64,000 nt of DNA from Oscheius onirici (Eukaryota > Nematoda > Chromadorea > Rhabditida > Rhabditidae): assembly GCA_932521025.1 (NCBI GenBank), contig OW051473.1, forward strand, positions 2,170,001 through 2,234,000. Reading direction: 5' to 3'. Within the stretch, counting starts at the first letter, position 1. Each line of letters opens with the position of its first letter. The position numbers were made by a program, and so were the translations under genes. Of this stretch, positions 1 to 11,174 are shown piece by piece. A model generated the notes under the pieces. It saw only the letters and a list, made by a program, of their open reading frames with translations, was not told the DNA's origin and ran no database searches.

Positions 1-520
1 AAAAGACTCCTGTACCACTTGATCAGAACAGGGTACTTTTATTTGCTCATCATTTGAGTCTTTTTAAGAGGATCCCGGCCATTTTCACTTACAATTTCCC
101 TGGCAGGTCAACTAATTCCCTAGTTTTATGCGGATCAACTGCCCAGAAGAGTGCAGCATCTGCGGCTGTTAAAAAAAGGGCGAGGGATGCTGTGCATTAG
201 AAATACACAATAAAGGTACTTTTGATTGTCTTGCAAGTGGTTTGAAAAAGGTTGAAAAGCGTTTGAGGAAGGTATGTTGACCGATTACTGAGAATCGGGT
301 GGATACAACTTGCCTCAGTCGCCTGATTGACTACAAAACGTCCTAATTATAAATATCGCTTCTAAGGTTGTAATAACGTTTCTAATATTGAGCACTCTTC
401 ATAATTGAAGGTTGGAGCATAAGTGGGTGAGCCAAAGACTGTCAATAAGATTAAATGTGCAAGCAAGTTCCTCAGTCTAGAAAAGATGAAACTTTTTTGT
501 ATCGTTGGTGACTCCCAAGT
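1..520. other. No gene recognised
   Basis: No reading frame here has convincing exon borders or coding bias. I see nothing that can be supported. Confidence 0.5.
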
Positions 521-1416
521 TCAACCCTGTAATGTCATAAACAAGGGCAAATTGTAATTTTTCATTTCTTTATTGAATAACAATACAAAGAAGAAATTTT
601 GTGTTACATACACACAAGAATTGATGTTATGGCTTTCAGATACCAGCTCTTCGAGGCCGATTTTGCCCACGGGGGATCCACCTGAGTAAAGTGAACTTTT
701 TCGGGCGCCATGGCAGAAAACGCAGACAGAAGCGCTTACTCTCAAAGCGCGGAATGGGACCACCGAAGCAGTTCAAAGCCCCGATGAATTCACGACGAAC
801 GACAGTGTTGATCACGTGGCGATAGGTGCCTTCAGGATCGCGGTGAATGACGCGAAGGGGAACGTTCTCATTTGTATAAGCACGAAAACGAAAATGAGCC
901 CATTCCGACAAGTTGTCCATGGGATATACGTCGTGAATGTGGATCATCCCGTGGTAGTAGACAAAGAAGCGAAGAAGACACGGATGCTGGAAAGATAATG
1001 TAAGCATAACTAATAAATTGTCGAAGTACCAATGATTGCATGAAAGCTTTTTTGGAAATTATTTTCCTATTTTTTTAACGGTATGTGTCATGTATATCAC
1101 TTCCATTATACACTCTAACATTTTTGATTGATGTCATGAACTCACAATAAACAGCTTGGTTTCCATGTTCGCTCTCATGAACTTTTTCCTGAGACCACAG
1201 TTGTCCATACGAAAGCCGGCACGGGAAGACTACAAAATACTTCGCTTTAGATTGAAAGACATGACCTACTTTACGCGGAAGCTTTTTGGCCTGCTTGGGT
1301 TTCTGCTCTTCATCCTTCGCTTCTTCGGCAGTTAACTGTTTTTCCGGCTTCTCCACCTCAAGAACCAGCTGTTTAGGAGTACACAATTGAGAAGTGGTGA
1401 TATTCTCGGACTCCAT
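521..1416 (-). CDS. Hypothetical protein, at least two to three exons
   Basis: I do not recognise this protein. The first exon opens with an ATG at 1416 and runs over 300 nt. It encodes a charged, Glu/Lys-rich N-terminus (residues about 20-50) followed by a more globular stretch ending near 1080. A second exon starts after a TTTCCAG acceptor near 985 and encodes about 85 residues rich in aromatic residues and Arg, ending at a GTAAGC donor near 733. A last exon after CTCAG near 680 stays open to 521, but an AATAAA-like signal at about 572 suggests the true stop may lie earlier. The joins between exons are my inference, and the 3' end is the weakest part. Confidence 0.35.
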
Positions 1417-2674
1417 CTATAGGCACGAGAGATGACGGAGGTTGAAACAAGCGAGAACTGAAATCGCGTGAGATACCAAAAATGTCAAAGTAAAAGGTAA
1501 GGAGCACCTTTTCGAAGAACCGCCTCTTAAAAAGAACCTTTTTTAAGGGAGCTGCTGATTTGAAATTAATCGAAAAAAGGAAAAGTTTTTATAAACAGCG
1601 ATGCGGAAATGCTATTTAGTCATCTTTCGATCGAGGAAATATATCCGTAACATTTTTTTACTGGAAGAATCCTGACTGTTTTCGCGGCAAGGTTTCAAAA
1701 ACAAGTCCGGGAGGAATTTCACCACACATGTTATTATCTGGTGGTCTGACCATGTAAGAGAGAACCCGGCATGAGACAGGAAGGCGTTGCAAAACGTGCA
1801 GTTAGAACTACATGCAGGAGGGGCAGAAAGTTCCCGCCCTCTGCGGCCGTACGAGACACCTTCAGCTGGTGTTGCGCGGTTTGAAAGGAGAGTAAAAACA
1901 AACTGCCCGCCCTTCGAGATGTGATGCCGTGAGAGAAACTACAAAAGAAATATAAAATATTCGCTCTCGGAAAAAGATGAGAGAATAACATGAGGTACTT
2001 TTTTGTGGGCTGGGCGAAAGCACTGGTCACTGTGACCCGATGACTGCCAGTCTAAACAAGCTGAAAACAACCAGCGTCCGTAATACAAGGGGACATCGAG
2101 CACGATGAGGTTCTCCAACTGTTGCGCCACAGAAATCAATGTGAAAACATGCCCAGCTGGTCTTTTCTTGTTCCATGAAAGTTCCAGATTTATAGTGAAC
2201 AAATGATATTCTAGTAAGTTTCTTTTTCCATGTTTCGGAGAGTAATTCAACGGACAACCAATATATGTGACAAAAGGCTAGTGGTTTGTATTGCCATATA
2301 TACCGTACTTCACCTAGCAGTTGTCAAAAACCTGTTATTGCGACAAGGTCACTTGGCGGTTACTATAACCACCCAGCTGTAAATTAGCGGCGACGCTGCA
2401 AAGTCTGTTGGAAGCACGATCTCTGTTGATAAAGCGGATATAAGAAGCGCACCCATATGTTTTGGAGTCATAAAACCGAACTTGTAAGATATACGGTCAT
2501 TGCTGTTTGCTCCATCCAGCTGGCAATAGTTCCAAACGTCAAAAACTCTGTCGAGAAGAATTGAGTTGCCAAAACTATCCACTTTGTGCATGTTGAAATC
2601 GTTTATCTACAGATTTTCATAACAAAGCTGCTAGCAAAGTGTACAAAATAAGAGGTTTTAAACACTGGTAAAGA
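1417..2674. other. No supported gene
   Basis: Several frames are open on the minus strand, including an 80-codon ATG frame at 2349-2591 just downstream of the next gene. None shows linked splice sites or a recognisable product. It may hold 3' UTR or unrecognised exons. Confidence 0.4.
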
Positions 2675-3262
2675 TTATTCAGGAACGAAAAAGTCGATGG
2701 CTCCGCGGGGCTTCTCATCATCGCTCATTCTCACGATGACGGTTCCATTGAGATACTGAAAATTGAACTACTCTGGGAATATCTTGGGAAATGTTATAAT
2801 TAAACTCAAACTCACAAAAACTTTGTGAACCAGATTGGCATGCGACAAATACGGCCTAAATATATACATTGTCAACCATGAAAAGAACTTACATGTAAAC
2901 AAAGAAGGTAGCCAAAAGCATGGCGCAAGTAGTGTTCTCAAGGCTAGGACCTTCAGGCTGAAGTACCTGTGACGTTTCATCCACCGTACGAATGGTATTC
3001 AGAAGTTGTTGCCCCCGTCTCCAAACCTTAGACGAATCAAATTTAATGAACATTTGAACAAATAGCTGCTACTTACCGGCAGAAAGAACGTCTGAAACTC
3101 CACACATGGCAAGTCCGTCATCAGCTTGTAGCCGACTTCGGCCATTTTACAGAGACCGTAATGCTCTCGACACACCATATCCAGCAAAATATCAAACTCT
3201 TCGCGAGCAGCAGCCGAATCATGGCGCTCGCGGATATTGCTAGCCCAACGCATCAGGCTCAT
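2675..3262 (-). CDS. Hypothetical protein, four exons
   Basis: I do not recognise the family. Exon 1 (ATG at 3262) encodes about 62 residues rich in Arg, Glu and Met and ends at a GTAAGT donor near 3075. Exon 2 covers roughly 3028-2893 and includes a hydrophobic ATFFVYM end. A short exon lies near 2855-2822. The last exon follows a TTTTCAG near 2762, ends in the acidic peptide SDDEKPRGAIDFFVPE and stops at 2677-2675. Donors and acceptors are good matches, but the acceptor of exon 2 (CTAAG) is atypical. An upstream exon is possible because CTCAG directly precedes the ATG. The product looks soluble and intracellular, with no signal peptide. Confidence 0.45.
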
Positions 3263-4013
3263 CTGAGCGCGTAAGTGCTAAAAATTCGAAATTTAATATC
3301 AAATACCAATTCCTACGCGTGTGGCAAAGTCGGCGGGAATGAAGGAAAGTTGTGGCGGCACGGTAACTCCCGCATAGCAAGCTGGGAGGGCAGGATTCAG
3401 ACGGAGAGGCATTTTGATCTGAAAAGGAAGCTTAGATCTTTTGAACAAAAAGAAGGGCCAATCGCCGAAAAAGAGAGGTGGGGATAGCAACTCATATGCT
3501 GCGCATCTGTGACGCAAACTTGAAAGGGATCGCAAGAGGAGAAAAAATATACAGTCGGCTACCAGAAAGGAGTTCGCTTTATTGTTAGCATCGAACTCGC
3601 GTGACCCATGACATGCAAAACGAAAATTCGAGAAAAGGTGCCGCGCAGCCCGTTGTCCGCGTTGTGAGTTCACAAATGCGCGAATAGCCCGACTGTCTCC
3701 GCCTATCTTTCGCTGCGAGTGATTTACGAACAGTTCTCCTGACCTCATCAACTTTGCTCCTCACCCCGATAGTTTGATTTTTTGAACAATAACATCTCGG
3801 CGGATAGGAAAGCTTCTTGGTGAGCACTGTCAATCCTAAACATATTGCAACCCGTTGGTTCCTGTCTGTTTTGGTCATTGCCGCGATTTTCGAAACTGAT
3901 TCAGCCTGGACCATACCATACTCCGTCAGTTACTCCGTCAGTTTCCGTTTGTAATCAGTAGCTAGTGCCAAAGCAAGTGCAACCATTGCCCGATGCCTTG
4001 TAACTGTGGCGAC
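3263..4013. other. Region without a supported gene
   Basis: There are overlapping open frames on both strands but no linked exons. Sequence at 3942-4013 forms one side of the target site of the hAT element and is open in the same minus-strand frame as 4526-4731 on the other side. Confidence 0.35.
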
Positions 4014-4525
4014 CAGGGATGTTCGGATCCGGATACCGGATATCCAAAACCGGATAAATCCGGTACTTTTCCATCCGGAAATCCGATATCCGAAAATTAT
4101 CCGGTCAAAATTTCCGACCGGATAATTATCCGAAAAATTATCCGGTACGAAAACTATCCGATATCCCAAATCGGATATTTTTGGCCGGATATTCCGGATA
4201 ATTTCGATTAAATTTTTTGGAATTTCTACCTGGGAAACTAACGATTTTCACCTTTGTTCTACTAGTTTAGATGCATTTATCGTATGTTCAGTCGATGTTT
4301 TTTCTTCATACCTATTTTTTTTAGTTTTCTCATAGTCATGAATGGATTATCCGGTTTCGGATATCCGAAACCGGATAATCCGGTCTATTTTGGAAATCCG
4401 GTATCCGATATCCGATCGAACAAAAATTTTCCGGATATCCGGTATCCGATATTCGATCGAGAGAAAAATTTTCGGATATCCGGTATCCGATATCCGGTTG
4501 AAAAAATAATATCCGAACATCCCTG
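4014..4525. mobile_element. Non-autonomous hAT-type element (MITE)
   Basis: The element begins CAGGGATGTTCGGAT and ends with the exact reverse complement, ATCCGAACATCCCTG. The 8 bases on each side are identical: GTGGCGAC at 4006-4013 and at 4526-4533. CAG-initial terminal repeats plus an 8-bp target duplication are hallmarks of the hAT superfamily. The interior is built of many near-palindromic copies of CCGGATATCCGG and AATTATCCGG, giving a strongly self-complementary element. It encodes no transposase, so it must have been moved in trans. The perfect target duplication and near-perfect ends suggest recent insertion. The length is 512 bp. Long open frames inside it come only from the repeat composition. 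Confidence 0.9.
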
Positions 4526-4802
4526 GTGGCGACCGGTTTTGTTTGCAAAGTCAACATAATAGGTCTCCGACACAGCCAGTCAGCTGGCGGGAGACTGTAA
4601 GTTGGCAAACAACCGTTCGACAAAGGTGAGCGTCTGGAAGCAACCGTTGTCACAAACATCCATTGAGTAAAGAAGGCAGAGTGGCTGGCTAGTTCTCTGA
4701 GCTCCCGGACTGTCGTGGCAATCAGCTGCAAAAATCAATATGACTTTTGAGTTGCTCGTCTGTATTTCATCGTTTAATAGGAGAAAGTTTGGTTAATAAC
4801 AA

Positions 4803-6007
4803 TCATTGACAGCAACGATAGTTGAACGGGACAAACCGGAAAAATAAAGTGACAAAATCAGAAAGCTCTTTCTCTAGTGCTGATATGGTGGTGATAAATG
4901 CAGAGAAGCAAAGTATACTAAAAAATTCATTTCGAACGGTAGACCAGTAGATGGGTGCAATTTCAACTTGTATGCTTCCTCGGGGGATCGCTTCCTTCAA
5001 CAATTTCGATGCGCTTGCCATTGTGAACCTGAAATTTTCTTGTTAGAAAACAATAATTGATTAACTTACCCAGATGGAGTCGAAAAGTTCAGCTTTGAAG
5101 TAGGTGGGACTAAATACACAGAGTATTTGCATTTTGTGAACGCAAACTTACAAAATGGCAAAATTGGCGAGATTTCGAGTTTGCTTTCCGGTAACCTCCA
5201 AGTTTTCTTCTCTTCCGGGGGGAACTCCTTGCTACAGAAAAAGTAGACCAAGGTGACAAGCTTAATTATTGCACCAACGAGATCCCTGATCTCTTCCACT
5301 TTAGGAAGATACTTAACATCTTGGTAAAAATAATAAGACGAAAAAGCGACTTTGTCGAGAAGAAGCTCGGCTTCTGCCTTTGGGCATCGGCCATCTGAAG
5401 GAGTTGTTTCAAGTGACTTCAAATCTTCTAGAAGGTCTTTCATGAGATCGAGAATAGCGTCCTTCAACATGTCGCACATTCCGGCAAGTTTTGAACCTTT
5501 AGTGTTCCCCTGAAAAGGTCGAATAGCAGCATGAGCGAAGAGGAGAGAAGAGGTACACAGGTGTCTACTCTGGAAACAAAATTTGCTTCTTTTTTGTTGA
5601 TAGGACTCACGATTACTTCAGTGCTCTGGAGCTTCTTCAGAGCATCCTCGCGTTTCTCTGGTCCAAAGACGTACGTGCCGAAAATCAATTTCAGTTCTGA
5701 CCTTTTCTGGTGGTGATTCACTGAGAGTGTCTCGAAACGCCTACAGCAGGATAGGACAAACAAAGGCCTGATCTGACCGGACAGTCCGAGATGAGCGAAG
5801 TGAGGCAAATTGTATAAACAGATCCACACTGCGGCTACTCTCAATCAACAACATGCCAAACATAACATCAGCAGACTGTCGTTCAGCAGCTGTCGCCGCA
5901 CTGTTTTCGCAAGAGAATTGTTGATCTTCAGTTGTATTGATTTCAGTCCAAGTTGAAATTCTATGGGTTAATCTAATTGGAAGTTGCTCAATAACAGCTC
6001 CAGACAT
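4803..6007 (-). CDS. Hypothetical helical protein, multi-exon
   Basis: The family is unknown to me. The ATG at 6007 opens an acidic exon, and a short exon with the peptide FGTYVFGPEKREDALKKL lies near 5735-5610. The clearest exon (about 5508-5190) follows TTTTCAG and encodes amphipathic helices with Leu/Asp/Lys spacing, including LKDAILDLMKDLLEDLK, and a hydrophobic segment near its end. A short exon at 5105-5072 precedes GTAAGTT. The last exon starts after TTTCAG at 5030 and stops at 4805-4803, with hydrophobic stretches. A further exon-like frame after TTTTTGCAG at 4731 reads toward the hAT element and could be an alternative 3' end. The order of exons is inferred from phase and strand. Confidence 0.4.
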
Positions 6008-6856
6008 AGGCCAAGGTCATTCGGGCCCCGTAAATCTTACAAGTCACAACATTAATCACAAGGAAGCCAAGACAGCAGCATGACAAAGAGTGAGCTGAAC
6101 CTGTGGTGCCCATTGTTTTCCTCATAGCTGTCCCTTCCGTCCGTTCAGTAATTCCCACTATTCGTCTACAGCAGACACTTCATAAACTTTTTACTGTTGT
6201 CTTGACAGGGCTCTTTGCCCCAATCTCATCCTCTTGCCCAACCTCTATTTGCTGCTTTACTTGGCAAAATCAATGTAAACTCTCAAACTACCTTGTCACC
6301 TATTTTGTCTTCTTTTTACGAGGGGTCGCTAATTTCTTCACAGATATCAATGCGCTTTGCAGAATTGGCCATGATCTACAAAACGAATTTATCTGCCGAA
6401 ACAGAAACACCGAAATCTTTCGAAGAAGTGTCTTTCACATCTTATAGATGTGAAATTTCAAAGAGAAATAGAAATTCGGAGTCGCGTGTGCAAACATCTC
6501 TTGTAAGGACCAGGTGTTTCCGCGACAAGGTTTTTGGATATCCAAGGCGCAGTTTTTCCACACATTCACATCTTTGTCTGGCGTTGCGCCCGTTGATCGA
6601 ATGGGTATCGAGTTACATGCCAGAACATCACTACTTGGATCTTAAAAGACATTTTGCGGCCATTTTGTTTGTTATCTATTCGAATCTCTTTACCCTTTTT
6701 TAATTTGAGCAGTTACGTTTCATAATCCGTTGACAATCCACGATAGAAGTAAGTTCCATAATACAAGCACAATTGTGCACAATTCGATTTTTCTGTGCCA
6801 GATTTTCAAAACATAGCGCGTGATTTCGGCCGTCTCTTACAGGTTACGCAAATAGT
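6008..6856. other. Intergenic, no gene recognised
   Basis: Plus-strand frames at 6103-6703 overlap in two registers and lack coding character or splice sites. No RNA gene or repeat was recognised. Confidence 0.4.
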
Positions 6857-7640
6857 GTGAATAGCTGTTTTGATGCGCTACCTGAAAAAGATGCTGACGA
6901 TGTAGTCCTTTTCTCACATTCGCCAAGAGAATTACAAATGATGTTGGAGGATCTTGCGCAGCGAAGCTCCGAAGTTGGTCTCACAATGAACTGCAAGAAG
7001 ACCAAGCTGATGACAAATTGCAATCAAACACCGATTTCAGTCAATGGTCATCTTGTCCCCTATTGCCATGAGTACATCTACCTTGGAACCAGAGTCTCAT
7101 TCGACAGGAATACATCTCTCGAAGTTAATCGGAGGATTCGATCTGGTTGGTGTGCGTTTAACAAGTTCTACGAGCTCTTTACCAATCGACGAATCCACAT
7201 GAAGCAGAAGAGAAAACTGTACAAGGTGTGCGTCGAACCATGCCTATTACACGCTTCAGAGACTTGGAAAAATCGACAGAAGGAGCTAACGAAGTTGGTG
7301 ACTGTTCAAAGAAAAATGATGCGGAAAATGGTCGGCATTATCTTGACAGAAGAACTAACCAGTGGTTAGAAGAAACGGTGAAACTGCCAGATGTCAGAAA
7401 GGAATGGGTAAAACGAAAGTGGTCCTGGGCCAAGAAGATCGCGAATATGAAAGATGATCGATGGACCAAGTGTCTCACAGAATGGAGGCCATGGAGACGA
7501 AAAAGAATGTCTGGAAGGCCGAAGTCCAGATGGAGGGATGACTTTACTGACCAGCTAGGCGAAATGTGGATGAGAACTGCAAGGATAAGCCCCGACGAAT
7601 GGAGGAGAAGCATGTTGCGACATATAGAAAGTATATGATT
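6857..7640 (+). mobile_element. 5'-truncated non-LTR retrotransposon: reverse transcriptase 3' part
   Basis: The frame carries DADDVVLFS, the YxDD-type catalytic box of reverse transcriptase. It is followed by the usual downstream elements of RTE-type non-LTR elements, a VGLTMNCKKTKLM motif and a YLGTRV motif. After a frame change near 7335-7345, a second frame encodes the typical C-terminal tail, with KWSWAKKIANMKDDRW, a GRPKSRWRDDF motif and DEWRR, stopping at 7638. Everything 5' of the catalytic box (endonuclease and RT fingers) is missing. Together the truncation and frameshift mark it as a dead copy. The assignment to the RTE group rests on motif memory, not on a search. Confidence 0.8.
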
Positions 7641-8701
7641 ATTGCAAATAAACTATAATAACCTGAAAGAGTTTAGAAAAGTTTTTCTTAGAAAATGACT
7701 CAACCTATCGTTCTTCCGTCATGGATTGGCAACACAAAACGTTGTTTACCTGGAGATCTGATGTTTCTCCAATGTTTGACTGGCTGTTTACATTTTTTGA
7801 CCGGAGTTTCCCAAGTCGGCTCTCCTCAAACACTCGCAGTATGTGCTGACAGTAGCATTTTATCCTTGCAAGCAGAAGATTAATTCTATACGGTTTAATA
7901 TATCACTCTCGCTAATTTTCACTATTGCTCAGAGCTGCTTCAAGGTCACGAACGATCGCACGTTTATCACCTCTTCTGGTCAATTTTTGCAACAAAGCTG
8001 GCAGAAGAACCTCTTATCAGTCTGTCACAATCCTTTTCGAGACTTTTAGTCTCTTCGAACAAGAAGTGTTCATTTACTCTAAGACCTCTTGAATCTACTT
8101 TTTTTTCGCAAGTTTTGTTCTTTTGGGATCGAAACAAATACTCTATCCCATAATTTCTCCTGCAGTCGGATCTTTCCCGCCTTGTTTTAAAACTTTCGTA
8201 AAAGAGATTCTCAAATTCGTCAGTGTGGCTATATCTACCATGCTGAGTCATCAAAACGTTTAATTTGTGTCATCTGTTCCATGCGGCAGTTCGAAACTGC
8301 TTTTAGCATCATTTCGGCTCTCTGACTTTAGTTCTCATCATCCCTTTTGAGTCGTTTTCGCGCATCAATGAATATGCGTTCTTTTGTGCACACTTCCTGC
8401 TAATTTCGTTTCTGCTGCCTTTCCAACTAAGTGCACTCTTGTTCTTGCTCTTTTTTAAGTATTCGCTATCTTCAGACTACTTTTTTCATTCTCTTATCAA
8501 AATCCAGTTAATCTCATTATAATCAAGTCAAATCAGGATAAGAAAGCACATGCTGCAACATTTGCTCTGATTAGAGAGGTCTTTGCTCGAGTTTCCGAGA
8601 AGCAATCTAGACAATTGTCAGTATAATCTCTAGTTGCGCTGCAGCGCACTCTTTCCTCACCACTTTCAGTCACTACATTACATTTAAACATTTACAGTAA
8701 A
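7641..8701. other. Intergenic, upstream of nicotinamidase
   Basis: Pyrimidine-rich and AT-rich sequence with only short frames. It probably includes the promoter and 5' UTR of the nicotinamidase gene at 8702, but I see no definable element. Confidence 0.4.
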
Positions 8702-9597
8702 ATGAACAACAACAACACGAAACTGCGATTGGCTCTAATTGTCGTGGACTATCAAAACGACTTTATCACTGGAAGCCTCGCTCTCTCGGTAATTTCGCTA
8801 CCGCTTTGTGTACACTTCATATTCAGGCTGGAACAGCTTGCCAGAACGCTGAAGATGCCCTCGAACACATCAATGCTCTTCTTAAGGAACACAAGGAAAT
8901 TTCACTCGTGATCTACACTCGCGATGCTCACCCGAACAATCACATTTCGTTTTTTACAGCTGCTCTCGATACCGACAGAAAGATTCTCACTCCCATCGAT
9001 ACTTCTGATCTCAAAATGTTTGACTCGGTGATGTTCGAAGGTCGCAAATCTGAACAGGTTGGTTTCACTTATGAAAATCTGGATTACTGACTCTTTAGGT
9101 TCTCTACCCCTCCCATTGTGTCGTCGGAAGTTCTGGTTTCGATTTTCACCCGGCTATGACGATCGTTCCGCGCTCCATCATAATCGACAAGGGCGTAGAT
9201 GCTAAAGTGGAGAGCTACAGCGCTTTTCTGGACAATGACCGGATTGTTGAGTAAGTCTTCTGTTTCTTTTGTTAACTTTTGTCTCAGTACTGGTCTGGAT
9301 CAAGCTTTGAAAGATGAAAGGATAAACGCCGTGCTGGTATGCGGCATTGCTCTCGACATTTGTGTTGCGGCCACGGCTTTGGATTCTGTCAAAATTGGAT
9401 ACAAAACTGCAGTGGCTATGGAAGCCAGGTACTTGGCTTTTCCTTGAACATGTATCTTCGGTTTTAGCAGAGGATTGGACGCGGAGGCCATCAAAAAGAC
9501 GAAGGCTGATTTCAAAGCCAACGGTATCCCGACTCTCTCGACCGAAGAAGCTCTTAAACTGATTCGCGGCGAGCTGTATCCACAAGAATGGTTCTGA
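8702..9597 (+). CDS. pnc-1: Nicotinamidase (isochorismatase-like hydrolase)
   Basis: It hydrolyses nicotinamide to nicotinic acid and ammonia in the NAD+ salvage route that nematodes use. Five exons (8702-8788, 8827-9057, 9099-9250, 9288-9428, 9468-9597) join in phase to 246 residues. Motifs in order: VVDYQNDF with the catalytic Asp near residue 15, DAHPNNHISF with metal-binding Asp/His, a YPSHCVVGSSG stretch, and CGIALDICVAATALD with the nucleophile Cys. The last intron ends TTTTAGCAG, so tandem acceptors could add or skip one Ser. No signal peptide is visible in this start form; C. elegans pnc-1 also has a secreted isoform, and none is evident here. It is convergent with the SANT-like gene, about 150 bp between stops. 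Confidence 0.92.
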
Positions 9598-9747
9598 GTG
9601 ATCTGCTTATCATTTGCATAATACGAGCGGTGCTTTTTTGCTTTACTGTTACTGTAAAATTTACATTTATCAACACTTTTTAAAGCACAATACACGCTTT
9701 TAATCGTTCAATTGAATATAGCTGACACGTTTGCCGATATTGAGAGA

Positions 9748-11174
9748 TTATTGGAAGATAAAGGGCTCTTGTTTAATGGCTGTTGCTTGAATACTCCTAA
9801 ACAGGGACGTGAAATCGTTTGGCGCAGTAGTTGTTAAAGGAAGAGAATTGGCTGAGCTATTTGAAAACGACGGCAGTGATCCGAAATCTCTCTGCAATAC
9901 TCGAATGACATTGGGGAGACATTCAAATTCACTCTAAGCACAGATTCCTGGTACTGTATCTGCTTTTCGATCAACTCGATTTCCAACTCCAACTTTCTTT
10001 TTGTCAGCCTTGCTAAGCCCAAATCAAGCTGAATAGCCGATGGATCCAATTTTCGATCGGGAGAGTTTTCCATAGTTACTGTATCAGGCCTTAAAGGTTC
10101 ATATGATTTATACCATGAAGCCGTACCTGCCAAATTGTTCTGGTGCTTTAGCGGATGGCTTAAAAACGTTTTGAAAGAACAGCTCCGAATGGCGCGGAAT
10201 TTCCATAGAATTCAGAAACGCCGTAGAGACATGAGGTTGCGGTGGCGGTGGTGGCTCAGGAATCCGGAGGTCAAAGAGGCTCGGCCTGGGCAACTCTACA
10301 AAACCTCTGTATACTTCTGGTATTAAAACATCATTTTGGTTTAATTTTTATGCAAATTTGTCCGAACTCCTTAGTTGTTTCCCCCGACTTTTCTCGTCAA
10401 CGGTTCTCATTTGACTTAAACAAACCGTTTTCCGTGGCTGCTAAAGATGGCGCACTATTCAGTCCAACCCCTTCTAGTATGTCGAACAAAGGTATGAGAT
10501 GTGGATGAGTGACTCTCGGATGGACTAGTTCTCCACTTGGTCCGTTCATTAGTTGCTGTCTCTGTAAAAATGAAATCATTCATCACATTTTCTGAGAATG
10601 AAAAATACCTACGTGGCCTACCCACGTAGGTATTTGAACGGTGGGAACCTACGTAATTGTTGATCATGTAACGTGCCGTTTGAAAGTCCTTTTTTATCTT
10701 TTCCGCGACCTTTGACGGCTCACGACGAGCAACACCGAGAGCAGACAGAATTCGACACCATTCGTAGAGAAGAGTCTCTCGAATGCGAGCACCCTCTTTT
10801 CGATTTCCTGAAAACCGTTTTCAACGGAACGAAGAAGTGAGAAGCCGGGTTACTGTAAAATCTACAAAATGGGATCTCAAATAAAATTAGGACCGTCTGC
10901 TTTGAAAAGACGACGGGATAATCCAAGTCTTTGCTCTAATTATGCATCACTTCGGGAACTGGAATCGAGAGAAAGAGAGTGTTTCTTTAGACTGACTTAA
11001 TTGAGTTGAGGAAGGAACGAGCATTCGGCAGGCAGCAAGAAAAAGGACAAAGAACTCACCGTTCTCTACTTTTGAGTGGTACAAGTGGTAGTTCTGTTTG
11101 TATAAATTGTAAAGCACCATGTTCTCTTCCATAGAATAGTTGGCTGCTTTCTCCCGTTTGTACGGTGCCTCCAT
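9748..11174 (-). CDS. Myb/SANT-like DNA-binding regulatory protein
   Basis: This is a likely nuclear DNA-binding protein. The ATG at 11174 opens an exon with the start of a SANT-like domain (KREKAANYSMEENMVLYNL, residues about 6-24). The domain resumes in an exon near 10811-10676 with ALGVARREPSKVAEKIKKDF, its usual last helix. Downstream exons carry a low-complexity segment with PPPPPQP and then a coiled coil, LARLTKRKLELEIELIEKQ. A final exon after TTGCAG at about 9894 is Ser/Asn-rich and ends TAIKQEPFIFQ, with an IKQE sumoylation-type site. This order (SANT-like domain N-terminal, coiled coil C-terminal) is common in animal Myb/SANT-like and transposase-derived regulators. The exon at 10580-10410 is joined by inference. 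Confidence 0.65.

Noticed and set aside
3993-4559. Plus-strand frames rich in Pro, Asp and Gly
   Set aside because: They lie in the palindromic interior of the hAT MITE; the same composition opens the opposite strand too.
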